Origin: Tragulus kanchil
Taxonomy: Eukaryota; Chordata; Mammalia; Artiodactyla; Tragulidae
Assembly (NCBI GenBank): GCA_022376925.1
Contig: JAIOJX010000032.1
Coordinates: forward strand, 203,294,939 to 203,358,938
Length of the DNA: 64,000 nucleotides
Reading direction: 5' to 3'
The position numbers were made by a program, and so were the translations under genes. Shown piece by piece: positions 11,526-20,911 of this stretch. Numbering within the stretch: position 1 is the first letter of the stretch; each line of letters opens with the position of its first letter. The notes beneath the pieces were generated by a model that saw nothing but the letters and a program-made list of their open reading frames with translations, did not search any database and was not told the origin of the DNA.

Positions 11526-11990
11526 TGTATAGTCAGACCACTCAATATGACTGTTCCCCTGCTCTCTGTACATCCTCTCTTCAGCCCGTCTCTGCTTCAC
11601 AGACATTACTCACATAAACATGCTTGCCCCTTGCCCCCAGCTAGAGCTTGTTCTAATCTTTTAGGCCAGAATGCACCACCTGCTAGTTTATTAAAAGGAA
11701 ACATCTGACCTTGTGATGGTTGTTAACTTGAGGGGCTGAGAAATGTGCCGCAGCTGCTGGTTTCCCTGGTACCTGATGAGCCAACCTGACGTCAATTGCC
11801 CCTATAAATGGGAGCCTCTTTGCTGACCAAGTAGCAACAGTGGCTGCCGTGGTCTGTTTGCTGGCTGCCGTACCATGAGGTGTCGCTCCAGGAACTTTTG
11901 CTGCAGACCGGTAAGATCCCCGTTCAATAAATCATTCATGTCTCTGTCGCGTACTCTGGGCTCTTTCTTCGGTCTCCAGGCTGGGCAATA
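11526..11990 (+). mobile_element. ERV LTR, first copy, cut by D5 junction
   Basis: This is the same LTR as at 12635-13135, but it stops after ctgggcaata at 11990 and lacks the last about 35 bp. The cut coincides with the D5 junction, so it is not a second proviral LTR. Confidence 0.8.
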
Positions 11991-12179
11991 AATTTACATG
12001 GGGGTCTCTGTGCATTCAGCTTTTTAAGATCCCATATATAAATGAGATCATGCAGTCTTCTTTCTGTTTCTGGCTGTTTCACTTAGCACAGTGTCCTCCA
12101 GCTTCATTTATGATGTAGTAAATGGATATATAAAAATATGTATGTATATATTCATCCACTCATCCACGTATCTTTTTTT

Positions 12180-12484
12180 TGCTTTTTTTTGGGAGGGGGC
12201 AGGGTGGGGACACAGGGGGGCAGGCAGGCCACTTCTACTGGTCTTTCATTTATCTATTTTCACCCATCTTTGTTCTTTGACCCATGTGGGCCTCCCATCG
12301 TAGTGGCTCTGTTGTCGCAGAGCACTGGCTCTGGGCGCATGCGCTCCAGAGCACCGACTCGGTAATTGAACACATGGGTCCAGCCGCTCTGCGGCACGTG
12401 GGATCTTCCCAGGCCAGGGATCGAACCGGCGCCCCTTGCACTGCAAGGCGGTGTCCTTACGCACTGGACCACCAGGGAAGCCCA
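12180..12484 (-). mobile_element. Young CHR-2-like SINE, D5 second copy
   Basis: Same insertion as 11071-11375. It differs by a few transitions (tgtcgcagagcactgg against tgttgcagagcaccga), with CpG states closer to other family members. Confidence 0.85.
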
Positions 12485-12496
12485 ACACTTATCTTT

Positions 12497-12634
12497 TTGA
12501 TAATAGCCATCCTAACAGGTGTGAGGGGACAGTTCATTGTGGTTTGGGTTTACATTTCCCTGATGATAAGTGATGTGAAGCAACTTTTCATGGTGGCCAT
12601 CTGGGTGTCTTTGGGAAGATATCTATTAAGGTCC
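12497..12634 (-). mobile_element. L1 fragment, D5 second copy, ends at ERV site
   Basis: Same antisense L1 piece as 11388-11525. Its last five bases, ggtcc at 12630-12634, form the 5' target site of the ERV. The L1 resumes as gggcc then tttgatcatttttt at 14637. Confidence 0.8.
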
Positions 12635-13135
12635 TGTATAGTCAGACCACTCAATATGACTGTTCCCCTGCTCTCTGTACATCCTCTCTTCAGCCCGTCT
12701 CTGCTTCACAGACATTACTCACATAAACATGCTTGCCCCTTGCCCCCAGCTAGAGCTTGTTCTAATCTTTTAGGCCAGAATGCACCACCTGCTAGTTTAT
12801 TAAAAGGAAACATCTGACCTTGTGATGGTTGTTAACTTGAGGGGCTGAGAAATGTGCCGCAGCTGCTGGTTTCCCTGGTACCTGATGAGCCAACCTGACG
12901 TCAATTGCCCCTATAAATGGGAGCCTCTTTGCTGACCAAGTAGCAACAGTGGCTGCCGTGGTCTGTTTGCTGGCTGCCGTACCATGAGGTGTCGCTCCAG
13001 GAACTTTTGCTGCAGACCGGTAAGATCCCCGTTCAATAAATCATTCATGTCTCTGTCGCGTACTCTGGGCTCTTTCTTCGGTCTCCAGGCTGGGCAATAC
13101 CAAGGCTTTCAGGCCTGTGCGGGCGCAGCCCAACA
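12635..13135 (+). mobile_element. ERV 5' LTR, about 501 bp
   Basis: The element starts TGTATAG and ends cccaaCA. It has an internal TATA-like box ctataaatgg (12911-12920) and a polyadenylation signal aataaa (13035-13040), in the order and spacing expected of U3-R-U5. The five bases before it (ggtcc) and the five after the far end at 14636 (gggcc) form an imperfect target duplication, and host L1 continues on both sides. No clear primer binding site follows. The family is not assigned. Confidence 0.78.
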
Positions 13136-14610
13136 ATTGAAGAGCCAGCCAGGAGGCCAAGGAACTCCCATGAGCACGGAGATGTGGAGAAATAAGGACA
13201 GGAGTGGAAAATAGAGGGCCAGTCCTAAGGTGGTGTCCACTAGCATGTGGGGCCCTGTGGCAACTGACTACCAGGGAGATGTCTTTCTCTTCCATTATAC
13301 TGGTGACACCCTGTGAAACCTCAGAGTCTCTTTCCAGTGTAAAAGTAGCAGCCCCAAACTCCTGGCTCATCTGCCTACATGGGGGTAGCTGGTGAATACA
13401 GATGAAAATGCAAGAACCTGTATTACCTACAAAATACAAGCATCCCCTCAACCCACTATCTCCAAACAATGAGAGACTTTAGGGACATTTACTCAAGGAC
13501 AGACTTGTGAATCGGTTGTGACCAGTTACCCAGAAGGGCTTGCTTGGGGCCTGTGGCAATGGCAAACTAGTAAGAGGCCACTTGGACCTCTGGTGCAGCT
13601 ATGGATACAGGCAGAGCAGCCCTCAAGGGTGATGGCACAAGAGCTCCATGCACCTACAAAGTGTTAAAACAGGTAGAACCTTACCAAAAGGTCTACCCGA
13701 GCAAAAGAAGCCACACCGAAAGAGTAGCACTGTATGTTTCCATTCGCCATGCTAAAAGCTCTATTCAGGATCTAGAAAAGCTGTGCATGAAAAAGGACCC
13801 CCCCTCCTCGATGGACATTGGATAGTGACCCAGGAATCCACTTTACCAGCCATGAAGTTCAGAAATGGGCTGATAAATACGACATACGCAGGCCTTTTCA
13901 CCTGCCCTACAGCCCGACTGCTGCTGGGTTAATTGGAAGTATGAACAAACTACCTAAACAATAGTTGAGACAGGAAACCCGCTCTCTCAACTTGATTAGA
14001 GGGCTGCCTTGAGTCCTACTAACTGTAAACATCCCAGGAGCAGTCAGCCTAGTGCCTACGCCCTGTTAACTCAGAGGCAACTAGCAACACCCTTCGAGTT
14101 CAACCGTTAACTGCTGAGGGACGCAGGACAGTGACTCATTTTTGTCCTTGCCACAGGATCCAAACTGGGATCACATTATAAAACACCTGGGACCATGTGG
14201 GTAAGTCCCTGGTGATTTGGGTTTGCCGCTCCATGGGGAATAGGATTAGAAGAGAACTTAACTTCCCCTGTCTTCTACCTGTCCCGCTCAAGACCACTAA
14301 GATGATTAGTCTGAGCCCCCTACTGGAGGAAGGCACGATCATGCTAACCCTGGGGTATGTTGTTGGAAACCGACCCTCCAGTATTTGGCATCAGCTGGGG
14401 GCACTGTGGGTATCTGCCAGGATAGAGACACAGACAGGAGTGGTGTTACCTCAGAGTGCTGCTATGACTTGTGTTCTGCCTCATGGTCATCTTATATTTC
14501 ACCCCTAGTCTGAATACAGGAAAATCTGTTTGCAGACTGGGTGACAGTGGTGTCCTCACTGTGAAGTGAGTCTGATTGCTGGGTCTACGATGAGATGCCA
14601 TTGTTTTCCT
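13136..14610 (+). pseudogene. Internal ERV remnant with broken integrase
   Basis: Only about 1.5 kb of internal sequence remains, against the several kilobases of an intact provirus, so gag and most of pol are gone. Frame 13821-13964 encodes 47 residues clearly like the retroviral integrase core, including HFTSHEVQKWA and HLPYSPTAAGLI. The aspartate of the DPG motif is visible. The position after AAGLI, normally the catalytic glutamate, is glycine. A stop follows at 13962-13964 and the downstream frames are full of stops. It cannot encode an active enzyme. No env region is recognised. Confidence 0.75.
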
Positions 14611-14636
14611 ACAAAGCTTGCAGGTGCAGCCCAACA
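14611..14636 (+). mobile_element. Terminal stub of ERV 3' LTR
   Basis: About 26 bp, ending gtgcagcccaaca, match the last bases of the LTR at 13110-13135 (gcgcagcccaaca). They are followed by gggcc, the partner of the 5' target site ggtcc. This suggests a 3' LTR deleted except for its terminal bases. The match is short, so chance is possible, but its position at the exact L1 resumption point supports the call. Confidence 0.6.
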
Positions 14637-14815
14637 GGGCCTTTGATCATTTTTTTAGATTGAGTTGTTGAGCTTTTTTCACTATTGAGTTATATGAGTT
14701 CCTTTGCATTTTTTGGATATTAACTCCTCATTAGATACATGGTTTGCAAATATTTTTCTCAATCTGTAGGTTGCTTTTTCATTATGTTGATTGTTTGCTG
14801 TGTAGATGCCTTTTT
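14637..14815 (-). mobile_element. L1 fragment resumed after ERV
   Basis: Antisense L1 landmarks continue directly from 12634: gttatatgagttcctttgc, tggatattaactcctcatt, gatacatggtttgcaaat. A CHR-1-type SINE interrupts it at 14816. Confidence 0.8.
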
Positions 14816-15131
14816 AAAGTATAGCTTTTATTTATTATTTGTGCACTGGGTCTTTGTGGCTGTGTATAGGCTTCCTCTAGCTGTGGCGAGCAGGCGCAAC
14901 TCTCTAGTTGTGGTACACAGGTACAAAAGGCTGGCGCTTTTTGTTGCAGAGCATGGGGTTTTGAGTGTGCAGGCTCAGTAGCTGTGGTTTGTGGGCTCTA
15001 GAGCAGAGGCGTTGTGGCTCATGGGCTTAGTTGCCTTGCAGCATGTGGAATCTTCCCAGACCAGGGATCAAACCCATGTCCCCAGCATTGGCAGGCGGAT
15101 TTCTCCACCACTGGACCACCAGGTAAGTCCC
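14816..15131 (-). mobile_element. CHR-1-type tRNA SINE in L1, antisense
   Basis: The body has the repeated phrases typical of this group (ctctctagttgtgg, gtagctgtgg, gggctctagagc). The head ends ctggaccaccaggtaag. Flanking duplication gatgcctttttaa (from about 14806) and gatgctttttaa (from about 15137) with host L1 on each side. It is diverged and has lost most CpGs. Confidence 0.82.
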
Positions 15132-15135
15132 GTGC

Positions 15136-15504
15136 CGATGCTTTTTAATTTATATAGTCTCATTTGTTTATATTTGCTGTAGGTGTCCTATTAAACCATA
15201 ACCAATACAGTTTCAAGACGATTTTCCCCTATGTTTTCTTCCAGGAGTTTTAACATTTCAAGCCTTATATTGATTCAGGTCTTTAATTCATTTTAAGTTA
15301 ACTATTGTTTATGATGTTAGATGAGTCTGATTTCACTCTCTTGCATATGAATAGTTTTCCCAGTGTCATTTATTGAAGACATTATACTTTCACCATTGTG
15401 TATTCTTGACGCCCTTGTCAAAAAAATATGTTGACTGTAGAGTTTACTTCTGGACTCTCAATTCTGTTCCACTGACCTCCATATCTGACTTTATGCAGTA
15501 CCAT
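15136..15504 (-). mobile_element. L1 ORF2 fragment, antisense
   Basis: Landmarks in order: ctatgttttcttccagg, catttattgaagacatta, ccattgtgtattcttgac, attctgttccactgacc, gcagtaccat. The ORF2 frame is broken. It continues at 16595 after a 1.09-kb insertion. Confidence 0.85.
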
Positions 15505-16594
15505 ACTTTTTTTTGGTAGAGTGGGTGTATATTTATTTAGGAATCAGTATCTTTCAGCAATACAAATGAGACTACATACAAAGATATAAACTGGGGTTGA
15601 GGGAAGAGGTGGGGGAAAGAGCAACAGAAATGATCAAATACTTAGGAATAAGATTACAAAAAACTATGTAGAATCCTATAAAAGATGTAAAATACTCAAA
15701 AAGCACCATGACCTGAACTGGAAGGACATACCACTCTTGGAGAGGAAGAAAATTTCCTCTACCTTTCTAGATTCTTCTGGCTGATCTAAGAACTGACATG
15801 AGACATTATCAGGAGAAAATCAACCTTTTAATAACTTCTTCCCAGGTGGCTTAGTGGTAAAGAATCCACCTGCTGATGCAGGAGATTGCAGGTTTGATCC
15901 TTGGGTTGGGAAGATCACCTGGAGAAGCAAATGGTAACTCACTCCATTATTCTCGCCTGGAAAAATTCCATAGGCAAAGCAGCCTGGTGGTCTACAGTCC
16001 ATGAGGTCTCAAAGAGTTGGGTACAACTGAGCACACATGCACCACACAAGGGAGATGCAGAAAACACAAAAAACTAAGTAATTCACCAAAATGGTCAAAA
16101 CCCTCACATTTTAAATATCATTTTCAGCTAAAGACAGAAGAGGAGTTGGGAAAGTCATTTGGGATTTCCAAGGGGAGGAAGGCAATTCACTTGGAGATGG
16201 AAAGGCAGATGTCTGGTAAACATTTGCTGGGGACACACAGAGACAGTAAGACACAGAGGGGAGCCCTGTCCCCTCTGTGGTGGGAGTTTTCCCACCACAC
16301 CTAGCCCATACTGGCTGGAGACGTCTCTGCTGGTAGCTCTATTCCTATGAGAATAGAGCCTCTACCTAAATAGGGGGAGGTTAAAGTTTCTTCCTGGGGA
16401 GTCTTCTTGGGGGTTAAATTTTTTAAGCTTAAATAATCCACATATCTAAGGCATTTTGAGGTGGCCAATTTTGTCCTCTTCCAGGTGCACCTTTGAAACC
16501 TAAGTTTCACGGTCCAGAAGCTGAATTGGTAGACTCTCTTCACATCAGCTTTAGTGCTGACAATAGGTTACTCCTGTTAAATTCACTTTAGAAG
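15505..16594 (-). mobile_element. Chimeric insertion in L1, poly(T) start, 10-bp TSD
   Basis: The insertion is bounded by gcagtaccat at 15495-15504 and 16595-16604, and host L1 continues without loss. It begins with poly(T), so it is a retroposed copy on the minus strand. At 15635-15740 it holds an L1 ORF2 piece in the opposite direction (aatacttaggaataag, catgacctgaactgg), as expected for a twin-primed inversion. A Bov-tA SINE lies at 15836-16045. The remaining 16046-16594 is unrecognised and may be transduced or from another element. Confidence 0.65.
15836..16045 (+). mobile_element. Bov-tA SINE, sense
   Basis: Head cttcccaggtggcttagtgg at 15838-15857, then gggttgggaagatcacctgg and ctccattattctcgcctgg. 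It is a diverged copy nested in the chimeric insertion. Confidence 0.87.
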
Positions 16595-17493
16595 GCAGTA
16601 CCATGGCTGTTTTGATTACTGTATCTTGGTAATATAATTTGAAATCGGGAAGCATGCTAATCTAACTTTCTCAGGATTGCTTTTGACTATTTGGGATCTC
16701 CATGGTTCCATGCAAATTTTAGATTTATTTCTACTTCTTTGAAAAATACCATTGGATAAGAATTGCATTGAATACGTAAGTCACTTTGGGCACTATGGGC
16801 ATCTTAACACTATTCCTCCAATTCCTTGGATATATTGTCATTTATTTGTATCTTCAATTTCTTTCATCAATGTTTTCTAATTTTCAGTTTACAGATATTT
16901 CACCTCTTTATTAAAATTTATTCCTAAGTACTATTCACTATGATGCAAGTATAAGTTGGATTAATTTGTCCCTTCCAGGATAGAAACATAACTGATTTCT
17001 GTATGTTGATAATATCCTGTAATTTTCCTGAGTTCATTTATCCCAGCAGTGAAATAGGGTCCTTAGGGTTTTCTATATAAAGGATCACATCATCTGCAGA
17101 CGGGCCATTTTACTTCCCGATTTAGGTACATTCACTTTTCTAGTCTGATTTCTACTACTTCCAGTCTTATGTTGAATAGAAGTGGCAAGAGTGGGCATCC
17201 TTGCCTTATATTGGGCCTAAGAGAAAAAGCTTTCAGTTTCCCTCATTGGGAAATAAATGGCTTTTTTTTTTTTTTTAAGGAAACTTCCTTCTGTACCCAT
17301 TTTGTAGACAGTTTTTTGTTATCATAAATGGATATTGAACTTTGTTACATGATGCTTTATCTATTGAGATGACCATGTGGTTTTTCTCTTTGCCTGCTTA
17401 CACAGTGTATCATACTGTTCAATTTATATATGTTAAACCAATCTCGTATCCCAGGGATAAATCCCACTTTCCCATGACGTATAATCTTTTTGA
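16595..17493 (-). mobile_element. L1 ORF2 fragment, antisense
   Basis: Reads gttttgattactgtatc, caatttctttcatcaatg, atttattcctaagtac, ctgatttctgtatgttg and gggcatccttgcc, the antisense order of L1 ORF2. The frame is broken throughout. Poly(T) at about 17262-17277 is internal. Confidence 0.85.
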
Positions 17494-17499
17494 AGAAAG

Positions 17500-17998
17500 A
17501 AAAAAATTCCTCTGTTCTTTGTTTAACCTTTATGTTGGAGTACAACTGATGAACAATATTGTAGTAGCTCCCAGTAGACAGAGAAGGGACTCAGTCATCC
17601 ATACACATGTGTCCATTCTCCCCCAAACTCCCCTCCCATCCAGGCTGCCATATAGCATGGAGCAGCATTCTCTCTACTATACAGTAGGACCTTGATGGCT
17701 ATTCATTTGAAATGTAGACGTGTGTCCATGTCAATCCCAAACTCTCTAACTATCCCTTCCCCCCATTTCCCACTCTGGCAACCATTAGTTGATTCTGTTA
17801 AGTCTGTGAGTCTGATTCTGTTTTGTGAATAAGTTCACTTGTATTGTTTATTTTTAGATTCCACAAATAAAGGGTGTCTTATGATATTTATCCTTCTCTG
17901 ACTTACTTCGCTCAGTATGACATTCTCTCGGACCATCCATGCTGCTGCAAATGGCATTATTTCATTCTTTTTAATGGCTGAGTAATATTCCACTATAA
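17500..17998 (-). mobile_element. Ruminant-type L1 3' UTR, antisense
   Basis: Carries phrases of the bovine-type L1 3' UTR in antisense: gttggagtacaactgatg, ctcccctcccatccagg, actatacagtaggacc, tttttagattccac, gctgagtaatattccac. It stops abruptly at 17998, consistent with 5' truncation. Confidence 0.78.
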
Positions 17999-18029
17999 GC
18001 CTCCTAAGCTGTGATTAATTTTGAAGACT

Positions 18030-18240
18030 AAACCCTTGTCAGTCACCTCATTTGCAAACATTTTCTCCTAGAACATAGGAAAAAACACTTTTTCATTTTG
18101 TTTTATGGTTACCTCTGTTTTGCAAAAGCTTATAAGCTTGATTAGGTTTTGTCTGTTTATGTTTGTTTTTCTTTCTATTATCTGGAGAGACGGACCTAAG
18201 AAAACATCGATACAATTTATGTCAGCACATTTTACCTAAT
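18030..18240 (-). mobile_element. Old L1 fragment, antisense
   Basis: The segment cacctcatttgcaaac to gcttataagcttgatt resembles antisense L1 downstream of the tract at 14637-14815. It is old and diverged. Confidence 0.55.
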
Positions 18241-18997
18241 ATCCCTTCTAGTAGTGAAACACAAAAAAAACTTGTATCTCAGTTTCTGTGGATCAAGAGT
18301 TTGGGGGCAGTTTACCTGGGCAGTTGTGACTTGGTTTCTCACGAGGCTGCAGTCGTTCAAAGGTTTGGCAGGGCTGGCGGATCCATTTCTGAAGTGGCTG
18401 TTGGCAGCTCCTTGCCGCAGAGGCCTCTCCACAGGGCTGCTTGGGGGTCCTCACACCATGGCAGCTGACTTCCCCAGCCTGAGTGATTCCAGAAAGGCAG
18501 CTGCAAGGCTTTGTATACACTACCATCTGAAGTTATCAAGCAAAATATGACTTCTGCCATATTCACTTCCAGAGCCAATAGGCAGAGCCGCCATTCAAGG
18601 GATGGGAAATTAAACCCCACTGCCTGAAGGGAAGAGTATCAAAGAATCTGTGGATGTGTTAAAACTAGCCCCGAGGGTGCTGACTCCCTGGTCTCTGTTA
18701 CCTGGCACTAGTAGACCGACCAGCCAAGACGGCCCACTGCCCTAGGAATGCCAGGGGATAAGTGGTTGAAAACCCTTGTCCTTACTTGCTCTCTGTCCTC
18801 TCTAAACCCTCTCTGGTGGATGAAAAGCAGCCAGACTCTGGCCAAAATGAATGCCGACCAGCAAATGCTTTCAGTTTCAGACAACAGTATTGAGAAAAGA
18901 GCTGGGTCTTTACTCCACACATGAAATCGTTTAGCCTGCCACCTGTACTGACATATTTCCCACACATGTGGATGATGTTTATCTCATTTTCAGAACA
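18241..18997. other. Unassigned; probable ancient repeat at 18320-18650
   Basis: The 18320-18650 stretch (tctccacagggctgcttggg, ccatggcagctgac, gaagtgg) has the wording of an old mammal-wide interspersed repeat, but I cannot assign the family. The rest is unrecognised. Short open frames on both strands show no family motif. Confidence 0.3.
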
Positions 18998-19339
18998 CTC
19001 TCAAGCATGGGAGCAGCACCACACAGCGTTTTGCCCGAGTGAGAACTGTGGAAAATTCCAATATCTGTCAGTAGAGTGTGCCCGCTCACACCGTCTAAAT
19101 CTACGCCTCTGGGGCCCCAGGGGGAGCCACTCTAAACTCGGTCCAGCCAGAATCCTAGTTTGGGTTAAGAATAAAACCGACAGATAGAAGCTATTTTTGG
19201 CTGGTTTTCCCTTTTTTATTTTGAAGATGAAGAAAATGGAATGGGAACTCCCAGATGTACATGAACTCGCTGCCAACTTAGGATGACTTGAGGAAAAGGA
19301 AGTTTTTTTTACAATAATGGCTCTCCAAGCTCGATCCCT

Positions 19340-19500
19340 AGACAAAGAGCAATAGCACTATTAGAAACTTAGTAGAAATGCAGATTATCAGAACCACCTG
19401 GACCTACTGAGTCGAACTCGTGAGTTGGGGACCAGCCATCTGTGTCCTAATGAATGTTTTAGAAGATTCTGATACATGTTCAAGCTTTAGAAAAATCCTA
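19340..19500 (+). mobile_element. MER5A-like DNA transposon relic
   Basis: Landmarks agaaatgcagattatcag, acctactgagtcgaa, ccatctgtgtcctaatg and gattctgatacatg follow the order of the non-autonomous MER5A element. It recurs at 20462-20622 through D6. Confidence 0.7.
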
Positions 19501-20461
19501 CCCCCTACTCAATGCGTGTGATTGAATAATAATTTGGTTAAGTAGCGGGACTGGTTACGTTCATTGACTCCGGTTTGGGCACAATGGCAGTAACACACAC
19601 AGATCAAGATGCATGGCTTAGAGTCAGATGACCGCGTACAGTCTGCCTCAGAGCACAGGTTCCTTAATTCTGGGAAGCAGGAAATGTCTGGTCTTTAACG
19701 AAGAATACGGAAGCATGAGGGAGGAGGAGAAGAAAGAGAGCGAAGAGGAAGAAAAATCATGTATTTCAGATTTGACTCCATAAGACATCAATTCTTAAGA
19801 CAATCACAGAATTCAAACACTAGTGATCTTCAGACAGCCTTAAACATTTTCAGTAATTATGTGCCCCGTGACACTCAGCATTACTGAGGGTGTTGTTCAC
19901 ATCTTTGAAAGAACTAACATCTCACCAGAGATGTATCTGGTACTTCAGAACTTTCTCCCAAACAACTAGTTTGCTTTTATCTCCTAGACAGTGAGAAGGG
20001 AATCGTTGATTATGTTTCCTTCTTCTGGAAAACTCGGAATCAAATTAGCAAGTGCACATCAATCGGCCTTTGGTAGAAGAGCCTCAAGTGGCTTATTCTG
20101 TTATTTTCCTATTTGCTACCTCTCAAGCATGGGAGCAGCACCACACAGCGTTTTGCCCGAGTGAGAACTGTGGAAAATTCCAATATCTGTCAGTAGAGTG
20201 TGCCCGCTCACACCGTCTAAATCTACGCCTCTGGGGCCCCAGGGGGAGCCACTCTAAACTCGGTCCAGCCAGAATCCTAGTTTGGGTTAAGAATAAAACC
20301 GACAGATAGAAGCTATTTTTGGCTGGTTTTCCCTTTTTTATTTTGAAGATGAAGAAAATGGAATGGGAACTCCCAGATGTACATGAACTCGCTGCCAACT
20401 TAGGATGACTTGAGGAAAAGGAAGTTTTTTTTACAATAATGGCTCTCCAAGCTCGATCCCT

Positions 20462-20622
20462 AGACAAAGAGCAATAGCACTATTAGAAACTTAGTAGAAA
20501 TGCAGATTATCAGAACCACCTGGACCTACTGAGTCGAACTCGTGAGTTGGGGACCAGCCATCTGTGTCCTAATGAATGTTTTAGAAGATTCTGATACATG
20601 TTCAAGCTTTAGAAAAATCCTA
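20462..20622 (+). mobile_element. MER5A-like relic, D6 second copy
   Basis: Copy of 19340-19500 carried by duplication D6; not an independent insertion. Confidence 0.68.
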
Positions 20623-20911
20623 CCCCCTACTCAATGCGTGTGATTGAATAATAATTTGGTTAAGTAGCGGGACTGGTTACGTTCATTGACTCCGGTTTGG
20701 GCACAATGGCAGTAACACACACAGATCAAGATGCAGGGCTTAGGGTCAGATGACCGCGGAGAGGCTGCCGCAGAGCAGAGGTTCCTTAATTCTGGGAAGC
20801 AGGAAATGTCTGGTCTTTAACGAAGAATACGGAAGCATGAGGGAGGAGGAGAAGAAAGAGAGCGAAGAGGAAGAAAAATCATGTATTTCAGATTTGACTC
20901 CATAAGACATC

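Larger units (their letters stand above)
10896..13101. repeat. Tandem duplication D5, unit about 1110 bp
   Basis: Segment 10896-11990 recurs at 12007-13101 (offset 1111, then 1109 after a 2-bp difference). Sixteen non-matching bases at 11991-12006 sit at the junction. The unit holds L1, a young SINE and most of an ERV LTR. The copies differ in the SINE by several transitions, some at CpG positions, so they may be two alleles placed in series. Confidence 0.92.

Noticed and set aside
13601..13825. Separate small gene upstream of the integrase stretch
   Set aside because: It lies inside the ERV remnant between LTR and integrase and shows no independent signature.
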